A DNA stretch of 49,621 bases from an uncultured Clostridium sp. (GTDB lineage: Bacteria; Bacillota; Clostridia; Lachnospirales; Lachnospiraceae). This document shows positions 24,770 to 34,152 of the stretch, in pieces. The stretch's first letter is position 1. Every line of letters begins with the position of its first letter. The notes under the pieces were generated by a model that searched no databases, was not told the DNA's origin, and saw nothing but the letters and a program-made list of their open reading frames with translations. Made by a program: the position numbers and the translations under genes. Location: the NCBI GenBank assembly GCA_947575275.1, contig CANPMS010000012.1, positions 1-49,621 of the forward strand, in the 5' to 3' direction.

Positions 24770-27424
24770 CTATGACTGAAGCTGGGCAAGACGCGCCTTA
24801 ACCTGCTCCATCATCTGGGTATATTTTTCCAGCTTTGCCTTCTCCTCGTTAATCTTTGCCTCAGGCGCCTTGCTGACAAAACGCTCGTTGCTGAGCATTC
24901 CATTGACACGCTTAAGCTCTCCCTCCAGCCGCTCCTTCTCCCTGGTCAGACGCTCAATCTCCTTTGCAATATCCACTAAATCAGCAAACGGAATGTAGAT
25001 GGAAGCATGGGGAATCACCACTGACACTGCATCATCATCGATTCCCGTCTTATCCTTCTGCAATACCACCTCTCCGGCGCTCCCCAGAGCTGCAAAAAAC
25101 ACCTTGCTGTGCTCAAAAATGTCCAGAAGCTTTTGCTGTTCAGACACCACAAATACCTTTGCCTTACGACTGGGCGGCACGTTCATGGAGGTTCTCACAT
25201 TGCGGATCGCCCTCACCGCCTCCTTAATCGTCTCCACCGCATACTCTTCTGTCTCAAAGCTCCAGTCTGCCCGGTACTCCGGCCAGGAAGACACCATAAT
25301 AGATTCCTCCTCATCCTGCAGATTACAGAAGATTTCCTCAGTGATAAACGGCATATACGGGTGCAAAAGCTTAAGAGAATGAATCAACACGGTCTTTAAG
25401 GTCCACAGGGCGGCTGCCTGCGTCTTATCCCCATCTTTCCACAGACGAGGCTTCACCATCTCAATATACCAGTCGCAAAACTCCTCCCATATAAAATCAT
25501 ATACCTTCTGAAGGGCGATTCCCAGCTCAAACTTATCAAGATTCTCCGTCACATCTCTCACCAGAGTATTAACCTTGGAGAGAATCCACTTATCCGCCAT
25601 GGTCAAATCATCAAACGACACATCATAAACAGGCGCTTTCTCCATATTCATCATAATGAATCTGGATGCGTTCCACACTTTATTTGCAAAGTTGCGGCTG
25701 GCCTCTACCCTCTCCCAGTAAAAGCGCATATCGTTGCCTGGCGCATTGCCTGTAATCAGCGTCATGCGCAGCGCATCTGCACCGTACTTGTCAATCACCT
25801 CCAAAGGATCGATGCCGTTTCCAAGGGATTTGCTCATCTTCCGCCCCTGGCTGTCCCTCACCAGACCATGAATCAGCACTGTATGAAACGGGCATTTGCC
25901 GGTCTGCTCAATTCCAGAAAACACCATTCGTATCACCCAGAAGAAAATAATATCATATCCGGTCACCAAAACATCTGTGGGATAAAAATATTCCAGTTCC
26001 CTTGTCTTCTCCGGCCATCCAAGGGTGGAAAACGGCCAAAGAGCGGAAGAGAACCATGTGTCAAGAGTATCCTCATCCTGAGTCAAATGGGGACAGTTAC
26101 ACTTGGGACACTTCTGCGGCATAGTCTTCGCCACAGTAATCTCACCACACTCTGCACAGTAGTACGCAGGAATCCGGTGTCCCCACCAAAGCTGTCTGGA
26201 GATGCACCAGTCACGGATTCCTTCCAGCCAATGGAGATAGGTTTTGCCGAAGCTCTCCGGCACAAATTTCAGCTCACCGGTCTTTAAAGCGTCAATAGCA
26301 GGTTTTGCCATCTCTTCCATCTTAACAAACCACTGGGGTTTCACCATCGGCTCCACGGTCGTGCCGCAGCGGTCGTGAGTTCCCACATTATGAGAGTGGG
26401 GAACCACCTTCACCAGAAGCCCCTGTGCCTTTAAATCCTCCACGATCGCCTTGCGCGCCTCATAGCGGTCCATTCCATCGTACTTGCTGCCTGGACAGTG
26501 GATGGTCGCATCGTCGTGCATGATACAAATCTCCGGCAGGTTATGGCGGCAGCCCACCTCAAAATCATTGGGGTCGTGGGCAGGTGTAATCTTCACACAG
26601 CCGGTTCCAAACTCCATATCCACATAGTCATCAGCAATGACCGGTATCTGCCTGTCAGTCAGCGGAAGATTTAACATTTTCCCTAACAGCCCCCGGTAAC
26701 GCTCATCCTCGGGATTTACCGCAACTGCCGTATCTCCCAGAAGCGTCTCCGGACGTGTGGTGGCAATCTCCACAAAGCGTCCCTCTTCACCTGCAACCGG
26801 ATAATTGATATGCCAGAAAAAGCCATTCTGCTCCTCATGCTCCACCTCTGCGTCAGAGATGGAAGTTTGGCATACCGGGCACCAGTTAATAATGCGGGAG
26901 CCTTTGTAGATATACCCCTTCTTATACAAGTTGGTAAATACATCCATCACCGCATCGGAGCATCCCTCATCCATGGTAAAGCGCTCCCGAGCCCAATCGG
27001 CCGAGGAGCCCATCTTATGAAGCTGCCTGATAATCCGCGCACCATACTCCTTTTTCCAATCCCAGCACGCCGCTAAAAACCCGTCGCGACCCAGATCATG
27101 CTTATCCACTCCCTCAGACTTAAGCTTGTCAATGACCTTTACTTCCGTTGCGATTGCAGCATGGTCCGTTCCCGGCTGCCACAGCGCCTCATAGCCCTGC
27201 ATTCTCTTATAACGGGTCAGAATATCCTGCATGGTATTATCCAGGGCATGTCCCATGTGAAGCTGCCCGGTGATATTTGGAGGCGGCATCACAATCGTAA
27301 AGCTTTTTTTGCCCTCCCGCTTTCCCCGTTCTGCATCTGCGTGGAAGTACTGATTGTGCAGCCAACGCTGATAGATTTTTTCCTCAATGGCAGACGGATC
27401 GTAATTCTTTTCCAATTCTTTCAT
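24770..27424 (-). CDS. valS: Valyl-tRNA synthetase
   Basis: A class I synthetase that charges tRNA-Val and edits Thr. It is 884 aa. The HIGH motif appears as HMGH (residues 56-59, in PPPNITGQLHMGHALDNT), and KMSKS occurs in GRKMSKSLGNG. The editing domain (TTRPETLLGDTAVAV) and anticodon-binding domain are present, and a C-terminal coiled coil (KEIERLTREKERLEGELKR) closes the protein. Expression is controlled by a T-box leader at 27503-27770. Confidence 0.97.
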   Translation of the reverse strand: MKELEKNYDPSAIEEKIYQRWLHNQYFHADAERGKREGKKSFTIVMPPPNITGQLHMGHALDNTMQDILTRYKRMQGYEALWQPGTDHAAIATEVKVIDKLKSEGVDKHDLGRDGFLAACWDWKKEYGARIIRQLHKMGSSADWARERFTMDEGCSDAVMDVFTNLYKKGYIYKGSRIINWCPVCQTSISDAEVEHEEQNGFFWHINYPVAGEEGRFVEIATTRPETLLGDTAVAVNPEDERYRGLLGKMLNLPLTDRQIPVIADDYVDMEFGTGCVKITPAHDPNDFEVGCRHNLPEICIMHDDATIHCPGSKYDGMDRYEARKAIVEDLKAQGLLVKVVPHSHNVGTHDRCGTTVEPMVKPQWFVKMEEMAKPAIDALKTGELKFVPESFGKTYLHWLEGIRDWCISRQLWWGHRIPAYYCAECGEITVAKTMPQKCPKCNCPHLTQDEDTLDTWFSSALWPFSTLGWPEKTRELEYFYPTDVLVTGYDIIFFWVIRMVFSGIEQTGKCPFHTVLIHGLVRDSQGRKMSKSLGNGIDPLEVIDKYGADALRMTLITGNAPGNDMRFYWERVEASRNFANKVWNASRFIMMNMEKAPVYDVSFDDLTMADKWILSKVNTLVRDVTENLDKFELGIALQKVYDFIWEEFCDWYIEMVKPRLWKDGDKTQAAALWTLKTVLIHSLKLLHPYMPFITEEIFCNLQDEEESIMVSSWPEYRADWSFETEEYAVETIKEAVRAIRNVRTSMNVPPSRKAKVFVVSEQQKLLDIFEHSKVFFAALGSAGEVVLQKDKTGIDDDAVSVVIPHASIYIPFADLVDIAKEIERLTREKERLEGELKRVNGMLSNERFVSKAPEAKINEEKAKLEKYTQMMEQVKARLAQLQS

Positions 27425-27464
27425 GATGTGCTCCTCTCTTCTGAGTACCGCCGTAAATTTTACC

Positions 27465-27507
27465 GGACATTTGCTTTCCAGGACGCCCTAATCCTATAAA
27501 GTAAAAA
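27465..27507. repeat. Decayed copy R5 of the dispersed repeat
   Basis: Matches the 3' edge of R1/R2: TTTGCTTTCCAGGACGCCC then TAATCCTATAAAGTAAAA. It sits between the T-box terminator and the valS start. Confidence 0.45.
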
Positions 27508-27541
27508 ACGCCCTTCATACAGATACACTGCACAAAGGGCG
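27503..27541 (-). terminator. T-box controlled terminator
   Basis: CGCCCTT (27509-27515) pairs with AAGGGCG (27535-27541), followed on the minus strand by six T (27503-27508). It competes with the T-box antiterminator. Confidence 0.8.
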
Positions 27542-27770
27542 AAACGACTTCCGCGGTACCACCTTCATTTATCGCTTAAATCCTTAACGCGGACAAGACG
27601 GAGACTCCTATCTGCGCACTCTCCCGGTATTCCCACCCGGACACGCCTTTTCAGAATCCCGGCTCCGAAGCTACCTTCCATGCGCCTTCCCCGAAACCGT
27701 CTTTCAGCCAGTGAACGGTTCTCTCTGACGGGTATCTCGCTGTACTCCTCTTCCTCTCAGCCTTTTGTAT
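27503..27770 (-). promoter_or_regulatory. T-box leader of valS
   Basis: The RNA contains the T-box itself, GGTGGTACCGCGG (27551-27563), inside an AAGG...GGTGGTACC antiterminator. Upstream is a long stem I region with AGTA and GA-type elements. The likely specifier is GTA (Val) at 27672-27674, followed by GCTTCGGAGC in the position where T-boxes usually have 'xxx-CGAGC'. It ends in an intrinsic terminator. Uncharged tRNA-Val should allow read-through into valS, folC and the two genes beyond. Confidence 0.88.
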
Positions 27771-27777
27771 AGTCCCT

Positions 27778-27806
27778 ATCATAGTGTTTCACGGCAGATT
27801 TGTCAA
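27778..27806 (-). promoter_or_regulatory. Promoter of the T-box/valS transcript
   Basis: On the minus strand TTGACA (27801-27806), 17 bp and TATGAT (27778-27783). It begins 12 nt after the stop of the preceding operon. Confidence 0.75.
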
Positions 27807-27818
27807 GCAGATTTCAGT

Positions 27819-28631
27819 CTAGACCATTGCCCGGTACTCCTTCTTCCACTTTTTAATAAGCTGTATCTCACCAGTTTGACGTTTAATCGGATCGCGCTCA
27901 AACACCTCCTCCAGATTTTCCAACTGACTGGATTCCACTGCGTCCTTTCGTGCCTGCTGCAGTTCAAAGTCCCACTGACCGGCAAGCTCTTCTGTAATCA
28001 GCGTCTTAAACCGGTCTCCCAAAACCAGCTTTGCATCCAGCTTTACAAGCCAGTAAATCTGACGCAGCACTCTCTCATCCTGCATTTTCGTATAAGACTG
28101 CTCAAAAGCCTCAAGGGCTCTGTCAGACTGGAACATACGTCCGTAACAGACTCCGATATTATTCCAGACCATACCGACAAACGTATCATCCACCACTTCA
28201 TCCCCAGGAAGATCCAGAAGCTTCTTATACTGCTTTACCGTGCGGCCGTACTGCCCCATAGAAAACAGCTCGTCTGCTTTCTGCTTTCCATACTGCGCCG
28301 GATGCTTTTTTCGGATCTCGGAAATTTTCTGACGATACCGGCCAATCTCCTGAGCGCTGCAGTAATCACATTCCTGAAGAATCAGCATCAGAGCCTCATC
28401 AGGATTTTCCGCACTCTTCAGCCACCGCTCCAGCTTGACTGCCAAAAAGCCCTGGTCCAGCTCCTCCCTCAAAAACTCCAGAAGACTGTCATTTACAAAG
28501 CCATCCAGCACCAGCAGGGGGTAATGATAAATCACATAGGAAAGCTCCTGGGAAGAATAGATATGAATTCCCAGATTCTCCGCATAATACGGACGTGTCA
28601 CATTCTCCTGTCTGCAAAGCAACAAACTCAT
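27819..28631 (-). CDS. TPR protein, third gene of the Hsp70-like operon
   Basis: A 270-residue soluble protein. The first 90 residues form a distinct domain (SSQELSYVIYHYPLLVLDGF). Residues about 110-200 contain TPR-like helices (KADELFSMGQYGRTVKQYKKLL, WNNIGVCYGRMFQSDRALEAF). The C-terminus is charged and helical, ending IKKWKKEYRAMV. No catalytic motif is visible. Its ATG overlaps the stop of the upstream ATPase gene by 4 nt (ATGA), so the two are translated together and probably act together. TPR proteins often serve Hsp70-type ATPases as co-chaperones; applying that here is inference. The valS promoter follows directly, and no terminator is evident between. Confidence 0.75.
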   Translation of the reverse strand: MSLLLCRQENVTRPYYAENLGIHIYSSQELSYVIYHYPLLVLDGFVNDSLLEFLREELDQGFLAVKLERWLKSAENPDEALMLILQECDYCSAQEIGRYRQKISEIRKKHPAQYGKQKADELFSMGQYGRTVKQYKKLLDLPGDEVVDDTFVGMVWNNIGVCYGRMFQSDRALEAFEQSYTKMQDERVLRQIYWLVKLDAKLVLGDRFKTLITEELAGQWDFELQQARKDAVESSQLENLEEVFERDPIKRQTGEIQLIKKWKKEYRAMV

Positions 28632-29851
28632 AACATAACCTCTTGTCTTATCTGTATGCCCGACGCAGGGAACAGCTCTCCGAATCCCCGGTCACAAAGC
28701 CTTATATCCATGGTCCACTCATCTAAAAATGATACACATATCTGTACCTTCGTTGTCCGCTCAGGACGCTTTGGAAAACCATCAAGAGGAATCGATACGG
28801 TCTTTTTCTTTCTGGCGTCCAGAGATGTCACTACTAAATCTATGCTGTTCTGGTGATCTGGTATCACGTCAACTGTCGATACACGATCATACCAGTTCTC
28901 CCCTGCTGCCGCCAAAACTATGCTGGTCTCCTTTCCCTTATGAAGCACATTCATGGAAACAGTAGATTTCAGCCTGCCCTCACAGATGAGCGTGAAGGGG
29001 TAGGAGGTTTTCTCTTCCAGATAGTCAAGGGCACGGTAAGCTGCTCCCTTTGCAAAAATTGCAGGCTCCATATAGACTTTCCGCCGCGTGCACAGCAGCT
29101 TCATGAAATTCTCCGCCCAATCACGCTCATCAAAGCCCTTTCCCATCAGAAAAACAGATGAATATGCTTTTCGCTGCATCATTCGCTCGGCACAGGAACA
29201 GAGAATCTTGTCCGCCAGGCGGGCGCCGGAGGCTGTCCGCAGAATATCCAGATCGAAGCCCTCGTCCATATTCTCGTACTCTGCCACCACCGTAGTCTTC
29301 TTCATGCCGCGCTGTACCTTCATCTCATAGTATGTCAGCTTCTGGGCCGATAAATCGAACATCCCCACTGTGCCATTCCATATTTCCTTTTTCTGGCTCA
29401 AAATATAGTAGATGAAGCCCTCAGAGTGGCTGATAATATGAATATTCTGTCTGGGGATTTCAAGGGAATCTGCGCACTCATAAAGCGCCTGTGTCAGCCG
29501 GACATCAAGATTTCTCACAGAAAAAACAAGCTGGAGGATTTCCTCTATCCCGTACGACTCCTTTGCCAGCGCCAGCACCCGCTCCAGAAAAAGCCTTAAA
29601 AGTTCTTTCGCCTCATATCGGATCTGACCAAGGGTAGCTGCCCCCTCCTTCAGCACAAGCTTCACCAGCTTATCCACAAGACTGCCTTCCCCTCTCAGGG
29701 TATGGGCATAAGCCTCCTCTCCAACAAACCACTCATCCGTATGCTTGTGCTTACAGATCACCGTTGGAATTGTCCAGGTCTTATCTTCGTCTGTACAGTT
29801 AATCTGTGTGTAATCGTCACACAGGTCTATTCCTACCACAAGTCCATTCAT
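28628..29851 (-). CDS. Hsp70/actin-like ATPase of unknown role (DUF5716-type)
   Basis: A 407-residue protein. It opens MNGLVVGIDLCDDYTQINC, fitting the phosphate-1 strand of the Hsp70/actin fold. GTVGMFDLSAQKLTYYEM fits phosphate-2, SVFLMGKGFDERDW the adenosine motif, and FAKGAAYRAL the helix that follows it in DnaK. The C-terminal 130 residues are beta-rich and could be a DnaK-like substrate domain. No lid is present. I recall relatives filed as DUF5716 in Lachnospiraceae; that label should be checked. It is the middle gene of a three-gene operon with a giant solenoid protein (30 nt upstream) and a TPR protein (overlapping). A chaperone-like or assembly role is inferred. Confidence 0.7.
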   Translation of the reverse strand: MNGLVVGIDLCDDYTQINCTDEDKTWTIPTVICKHKHTDEWFVGEEAYAHTLRGEGSLVDKLVKLVLKEGAATLGQIRYEAKELLRLFLERVLALAKESYGIEEILQLVFSVRNLDVRLTQALYECADSLEIPRQNIHIISHSEGFIYYILSQKKEIWNGTVGMFDLSAQKLTYYEMKVQRGMKKTTVVAEYENMDEGFDLDILRTASGARLADKILCSCAERMMQRKAYSSVFLMGKGFDERDWAENFMKLLCTRRKVYMEPAIFAKGAAYRALDYLEEKTSYPFTLICEGRLKSTVSMNVLHKGKETSIVLAAAGENWYDRVSTVDVIPDHQNSIDLVVTSLDARKKKTVSIPLDGFPKRPERTTKVQICVSFLDEWTMDIRLCDRGFGELFPASGIQIRQEVML

Positions 29852-29881
29852 AAAAACCCCTTATCTGATGCAGTCTGACTG

Positions 29882-32800
29882 TCACATCAAAGTGAACAGT
29901 TCCTCCGCCACAATACTGTCAATCAAATACTTCTTCATTTTTGCTTTCAATTCCTGCTCATTCTTTGAAGTAAGACACAGCCCCATCTCATTAATGGCTT
30001 CAAACCTGCTTCCCTCTTTCTTATTCTCTGCAAAATCACAGGAGAGTTTCCCTTCTTCAAGAAGTCTCCGTTCACCATCCCCCTTTGAAGAAATGCGATA
30101 TTCCAGAACTTCTCCCTCAAACAGAACAGCCTGATACACATAGATTCCAGGATATACTTTGGAAAGTTTGGCACAAGAGTACTCCTTATCATCCGGCAGA
30201 ATCCTTACAGACAGTTCCGGCGTCGCATCCATGCTGCCTCGATACTCCACAATCACCTTATCCGTCACAAAATCCGGCATCGGTATCAGCCGGCTTAAAT
30301 GCCTGAAATGTGCGAACACGCGCCCCTCTGCCAAAAGCTGCTTCACCATACTGCTGCAAAGTCCTTTCCGCTCTTCATCAAGAACCTCAAGGGTAGAGTA
30401 GTATTTGGTCAACGCCAGCAGATAGATTGTGGGAACCCGGCTCCAGTCCGCTGCACCCCGGATCATACTTTCCAGATAGGAGAATACCCGATCTGCCGTC
30501 GGCATGGTCCGACGAAAGTAATCAGAAGTTTTCATGGTAAAATACGCCTTTATTACCATATTGCCGGTCTTCTTCCCTGCGGCATACCAGTCAAACACCT
30601 GATCCATACACTCTGTCTCTCCAGTAAACATCATCTGTGCCAGCAAGCGCTCAGGCATATCATAAAGCTCTACACGAACCCGCACACCCTGGCTCAAAAC
30701 CTTATACATCTGCCGGGTAGAACCGTTGAAATGCTCACAAAGGTAATCCAGCAGCACGCTGTCGTAATTCCCCTCCTGAAACAGCCTCCACCCTATTGAA
30801 AGCAGCAGCTCATCCTCACCAAAGAGTCCCTTTAAAATCATATGGGCACACAGCTTTAAAAGTAATTTGCTGCTGATTCCCTCATATCCATAGCGTTTCA
30901 CTGCCTCATATACTTCCCGCATATAGTCCTGACAAATCAACGTCTCATAAACACCTACACGCTCGTCCCGGCTCATCCGCTCCAGGTTAAGGCTCATCAG
31001 GTAATTCACATCAATCCCAACGCTGCTCTCCTGATCCTCCACATGTTTGCGGTAATACTCAATCATACAGACCAGAACTCTGCTTTTAAACAGCGGATGA
31101 AGACGTAAATCTCCGTTGGCCCGCTTCAGAATCTGCAAATCATCATTTCCGGCAATCCCTGCGCTGACAATCTCTCCGCACTCTTTCAGCCTGAGCATCG
31201 GATGGTTGGGATAAATCTCGTAACATCGCTCCTCCAGCTCCTGGATATTTTTGTGCTCCATTGCAGGCTGTTTGATATGGGGGATATTGGCATAACGGTT
31301 TCCGTAACCGTCCTGAAACAGAAGCACCGGATGATTGGTAAATATCGGCACATATGCCGCACCGTCCTTCACCGGAAAAGCATCCTCCCCCTCCATCTCC
31401 TCATAGCATACTACCACATATCGGATATTAGGGTTGTTCAAACGCACACGGTAAGACTTTAAAAGAGAGGGAAGTACCTTTGCCACTTCTATATCAATCA
31501 TCTCTTTATAAAGCATGTGCTGGTACAATACCACAAATCTTCTGTTAATCCTGGACTTCAGCAGCTGCTCCATGGTGAACCGCTGAATTTCCCGCTCATA
31601 CTGTTTGTAAAGCGGCGCCTCCGGATTCATAAATTTTAAAATATTCATATAAAGCAATGAGCGGCTGTAATCATCCAGGGATTTCTCGTAAGAAAAATAA
31701 AGCAGAACCTTTTTCGGAAGCAGATACGGATAATCTCGGGGCAGGGAGTACAGATAGTATTCGTACAGCCTGGTCAAACCCACCTCTTCCTCCAACGCTT
31801 TCTGATACCAGGGAAAATCCTCCACTCCCCTTCGGTTACCCTTAATCATCATACCACAGACAGCGCTCAGCAGTTCTTTATCATGATACTTCTCATAAAG
31901 CGCTGCCAGAAGACGGCGGTAGAGGTTATTGTAATGCTTCGCCGACGATGAAAGGGCGGCAATCTTAAGCGCCAGTTCATGCTCCACCAGCTCATGCCTG
32001 GCTGCAAAGCCCATCACCTGTACCTCAAACTCACCCATCCCTGTCAGAAGCTGGGGTGTCTTCGCATACAGCTTAAATGCCTGAGTATAGAGATAGGGAC
32101 TGTGACAGCCTGCGGCAAACATGGCTCCCATCTCCTCCAGACGCTGAGCAGGATTATCCAACACGCTTGGCTCCAGCTTCAGGCGCAGTAAGTACAGCCG
32201 GATATTTCCCGGATCCTCAGACAGGCGCTTTTTCACCAGGCGAAGCAGATTCTCCCGCTGTCCCTCTTTCTTATGAACCTGCAAAAGCAAATATTGGTAT
32301 ATGTAGTAGGAATCCTTCTGATTGACACGCAGATTCATTCCCTCTGCCTTACAGCCGTCAAGCAGAACAGCGGCACGCTCCTTTTGTCCTTCCAGAAGAT
32401 ATAATTCCGCCTGGCGCAAAGCAAGCATTATATTTCCCCCGCTCTGTCTGCGCATTTGCTCCAGAATTTGCTTCATCTTATTAATCAGCAAACGATCCTC
32501 GTAAATTCCCAGCTCATAATCAAGACGCAGAGCAAGGTATTTCCCCAGCGCCTTCTTATCGTCCAAGACAGAATGGTCTGCTTCCTCTCCCCCGACCTGT
32601 ACCTCAATCGGTACGGAGATCTGCCTGTGCACTGTGGACACAATCAGGGCTCCAAGGTTTTTTCCCTTATGAAGCCGCGCCAGATTCACCTGATATGGTA
32701 TCAGACAAATTCCATCCTGAAAGTTCTGAGAGTCAAATACCTTTTCTGAAAGCTCTAAAAAATCCCCGTCTACCTTTACCTCAAACCGGACATACCCCCA

Positions 32801-33457
32801 TGTGCTGGCACGTACCTCCAGTGCACCGAAGGCGGCGTCCGGCAGGCTGAGGTCATGGCGTGGGGAGTGATCTGCCTTTAAACGAACCTGCTCCTTCGCT
32901 TTCATCCCAACCAGAAACTCCTCCATCTGATTGGAGCGGTTTAAACGTCCCTTAAGTCCGTCATAAAGCGCGCGGATATGCAAATCCTGCATAAAAGGCG
33001 CTCCCACAAATTCCTGATATTCAAACAGGCGTAAAGCCAGTTCCCAGTCACGTTTCGCAAGCTCCGCAAAATCTGAAGGAGCTTTCAGCTCCGCCAGAGT
33101 CTTGCTGTACAGACCAAGCTCTATGGAAAAAGAATAGGGCAGCTTTTTCTCTCCAGCGTTTGTCACAAGATAAAAAGCTCCCTCTATCACATCATCCTTT
33201 GACAGGTGTCTGCTGTCTACCTCATATGAAATCCGGTTCCTGTTTCCACCAAACGCATTATTCAGAACACGGACACGTATATTGGAAGAATATACCAATC
33301 CCTTTACAAATCTGCCCTGCTGATCGGTTACATAAAATTCTTTTCTTATCACTTCATCGGCCTGAACCGTCTCCTGAACTATCTCCGGAGCAATCGAAAG
33401 CGTCAGGATTTCAGCATCCACAATTCCCTTCGCCAGCCGGTTAATTCGTTCTCTCAT
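29882..33457 (-). CDS. Giant beta/alpha-solenoid protein (DUF5717-type)
   Basis: A 1191-residue cytoplasmic protein with no signal peptide or membrane helix. Residues 1-300 appear beta-rich (YVTDQQGRFVKGLVYSSNIRV, GYVRFEVKVDGDFLEL). The central 320-1050 is a long run of amphipathic helices resembling TPR/HAT repeats (LALRQAELYLLEGQKERAAVL, NIRLYLLRLKLEPSVL). The last 130 return to beta strands (VEYRGSMDATPELSVRIL, GIYVYQAVLF). I recall such proteins as DUF5717. The start is the ATG at 33455-33457 (MRERINRLAKGIVDAE) with AGGTGAT upstream; the frame to 33490 is longer but unsupported. It is first in the operon. It looks like a large scaffold, with the downstream ATPase as probable partner. Confidence 0.7.
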   Translation of the reverse strand: MRERINRLAKGIVDAEILTLSIAPEIVQETVQADEVIRKEFYVTDQQGRFVKGLVYSSNIRVRVLNNAFGGNRNRISYEVDSRHLSKDDVIEGAFYLVTNAGEKKLPYSFSIELGLYSKTLAELKAPSDFAELAKRDWELALRLFEYQEFVGAPFMQDLHIRALYDGLKGRLNRSNQMEEFLVGMKAKEQVRLKADHSPRHDLSLPDAAFGALEVRASTWGYVRFEVKVDGDFLELSEKVFDSQNFQDGICLIPYQVNLARLHKGKNLGALIVSTVHRQISVPIEVQVGGEEADHSVLDDKKALGKYLALRLDYELGIYEDRLLINKMKQILEQMRRQSGGNIMLALRQAELYLLEGQKERAAVLLDGCKAEGMNLRVNQKDSYYIYQYLLLQVHKKEGQRENLLRLVKKRLSEDPGNIRLYLLRLKLEPSVLDNPAQRLEEMGAMFAAGCHSPYLYTQAFKLYAKTPQLLTGMGEFEVQVMGFAARHELVEHELALKIAALSSSAKHYNNLYRRLLAALYEKYHDKELLSAVCGMMIKGNRRGVEDFPWYQKALEEEVGLTRLYEYYLYSLPRDYPYLLPKKVLLYFSYEKSLDDYSRSLLYMNILKFMNPEAPLYKQYEREIQRFTMEQLLKSRINRRFVVLYQHMLYKEMIDIEVAKVLPSLLKSYRVRLNNPNIRYVVVCYEEMEGEDAFPVKDGAAYVPIFTNHPVLLFQDGYGNRYANIPHIKQPAMEHKNIQELEERCYEIYPNHPMLRLKECGEIVSAGIAGNDDLQILKRANGDLRLHPLFKSRVLVCMIEYYRKHVEDQESSVGIDVNYLMSLNLERMSRDERVGVYETLICQDYMREVYEAVKRYGYEGISSKLLLKLCAHMILKGLFGEDELLLSIGWRLFQEGNYDSVLLDYLCEHFNGSTRQMYKVLSQGVRVRVELYDMPERLLAQMMFTGETECMDQVFDWYAAGKKTGNMVIKAYFTMKTSDYFRRTMPTADRVFSYLESMIRGAADWSRVPTIYLLALTKYYSTLEVLDEERKGLCSSMVKQLLAEGRVFAHFRHLSRLIPMPDFVTDKVIVEYRGSMDATPELSVRILPDDKEYSCAKLSKVYPGIYVYQAVLFEGEVLEYRISSKGDGERRLLEEGKLSCDFAENKKEGSRFEAINEMGLCLTSKNEQELKAKMKKYLIDSIVAEELFTLM

Positions 33458-33482
33458 AGTATCACCTGTAAATAAGTTAAAC

Positions 33483-33503
33483 CATGCCACAACTGTGCAT
33501 GGC
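33483..33503. repeat. Inverted repeat upstream of the Hsp70-like operon
   Basis: CCATGC (33483-33488) and GCATGG (33498-33503) around a 9-nt centre, between the weak promoter-like TTTAAA...TAAACT (about 33510-33537) and the first gene. It could be an operator or a leader hairpin. Confidence 0.4.
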
Positions 33504-33543
33504 TCTAGTTTATCACAATTCTACTTGATTTAAAAGAAGGAAA

Positions 33544-33570
33544 TTGATATGATTAAGAAAAACTTATAAT
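33544..33570 (+). promoter_or_regulatory. Promoter of the 33605 regulator gene
   Basis: TTGATA (33544-33549), a short 15-bp spacer and TATAAT (33565-33570). The spacing is suboptimal, so it may be weak or need an activator. Confidence 0.45.
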
Positions 33571-33604
33571 ATGGCAAAAACTTAGATGAAAGAGGACAGG
33601 TACT

Positions 33605-34126
33605 ATGTTGTCTGAACCGATGACACTTTATAAACTAATGAATCTCTATATGCTCAAGCAGGTTAATTTCCCCCTGACAAACGCACAGCTGACAGATTTT
33701 TTCCTGAAGCATGAGTATGCAAGCTATTTTACCCTGCAACAGGCACTCAGCGAGCTTCAGGAATCCGGTCTGATTCGCACGGAGTCCACCCACAACAGCA
33801 CCCGCTATGTCATTACCCGTGAGGGCGAGGATACCTTAAGCTTTTTTGGCAAAAATATCTCCTCTGCCATCGTGAAGGATATGGATCAATATTTAAAGGA
33901 TAACCAGTGTCGGATGCGCAATGAAGTTGGCATCTCTACTGATTACTATAAGACCACCTCTCAGGACTATATGGTTCACTGCGAGGTACGCGAGGGGCGT
34001 AACACCCTTATCGACTTAAATCTGTCCGTACCTGATAAAGAGCAGGCTGAATTTATGTGTGCCCACTGGAAAGAACGAAGCCAGGAAATCTACTCCTTTG
34101 TAATGAAAACATTGATGAAAGAATGA
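33605..34126 (+). CDS. DUF4364-type winged-helix protein
   Basis: A 173-residue protein. Residues 1-80 look like a winged helix: MTLYKLMNLYMLKQVNFPLT, then TNAQLTDFFLKHEY, a recognition helix TLQQALSELQESGLI and a wing TRYVITREGEDTL. The C-terminal half (DYMVHCEVREGRNTLIDLNLSV, EQAEFMCAHWKERSQEIY) is the usual DUF4364 partner domain. The family is common in Firmicutes and presumed to regulate transcription. The gene diverges from the three-gene operon, which makes it a candidate local regulator; that is inference. AGAGGACAGG precedes the ATG. Confidence 0.8.
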   Translation: MLSEPMTLYKLMNLYMLKQVNFPLTNAQLTDFFLKHEYASYFTLQQALSELQESGLIRTESTHNSTRYVITREGEDTLSFFGKNISSAIVKDMDQYLKDNQCRMRNEVGISTDYYKTTSQDYMVHCEVREGRNTLIDLNLSVPDKEQAEFMCAHWKERSQEIYSFVMKTLMKE

Positions 34127-34152
34127 GCTTATCACAGTGTATCATAACATAG

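Noticed and set aside
27765..28856. 363-residue plus-strand ORF opposite the TPR gene
   Set aside because: Antisense to an operon with overlapping starts and stops; composition is that of a reverse-strand shadow.
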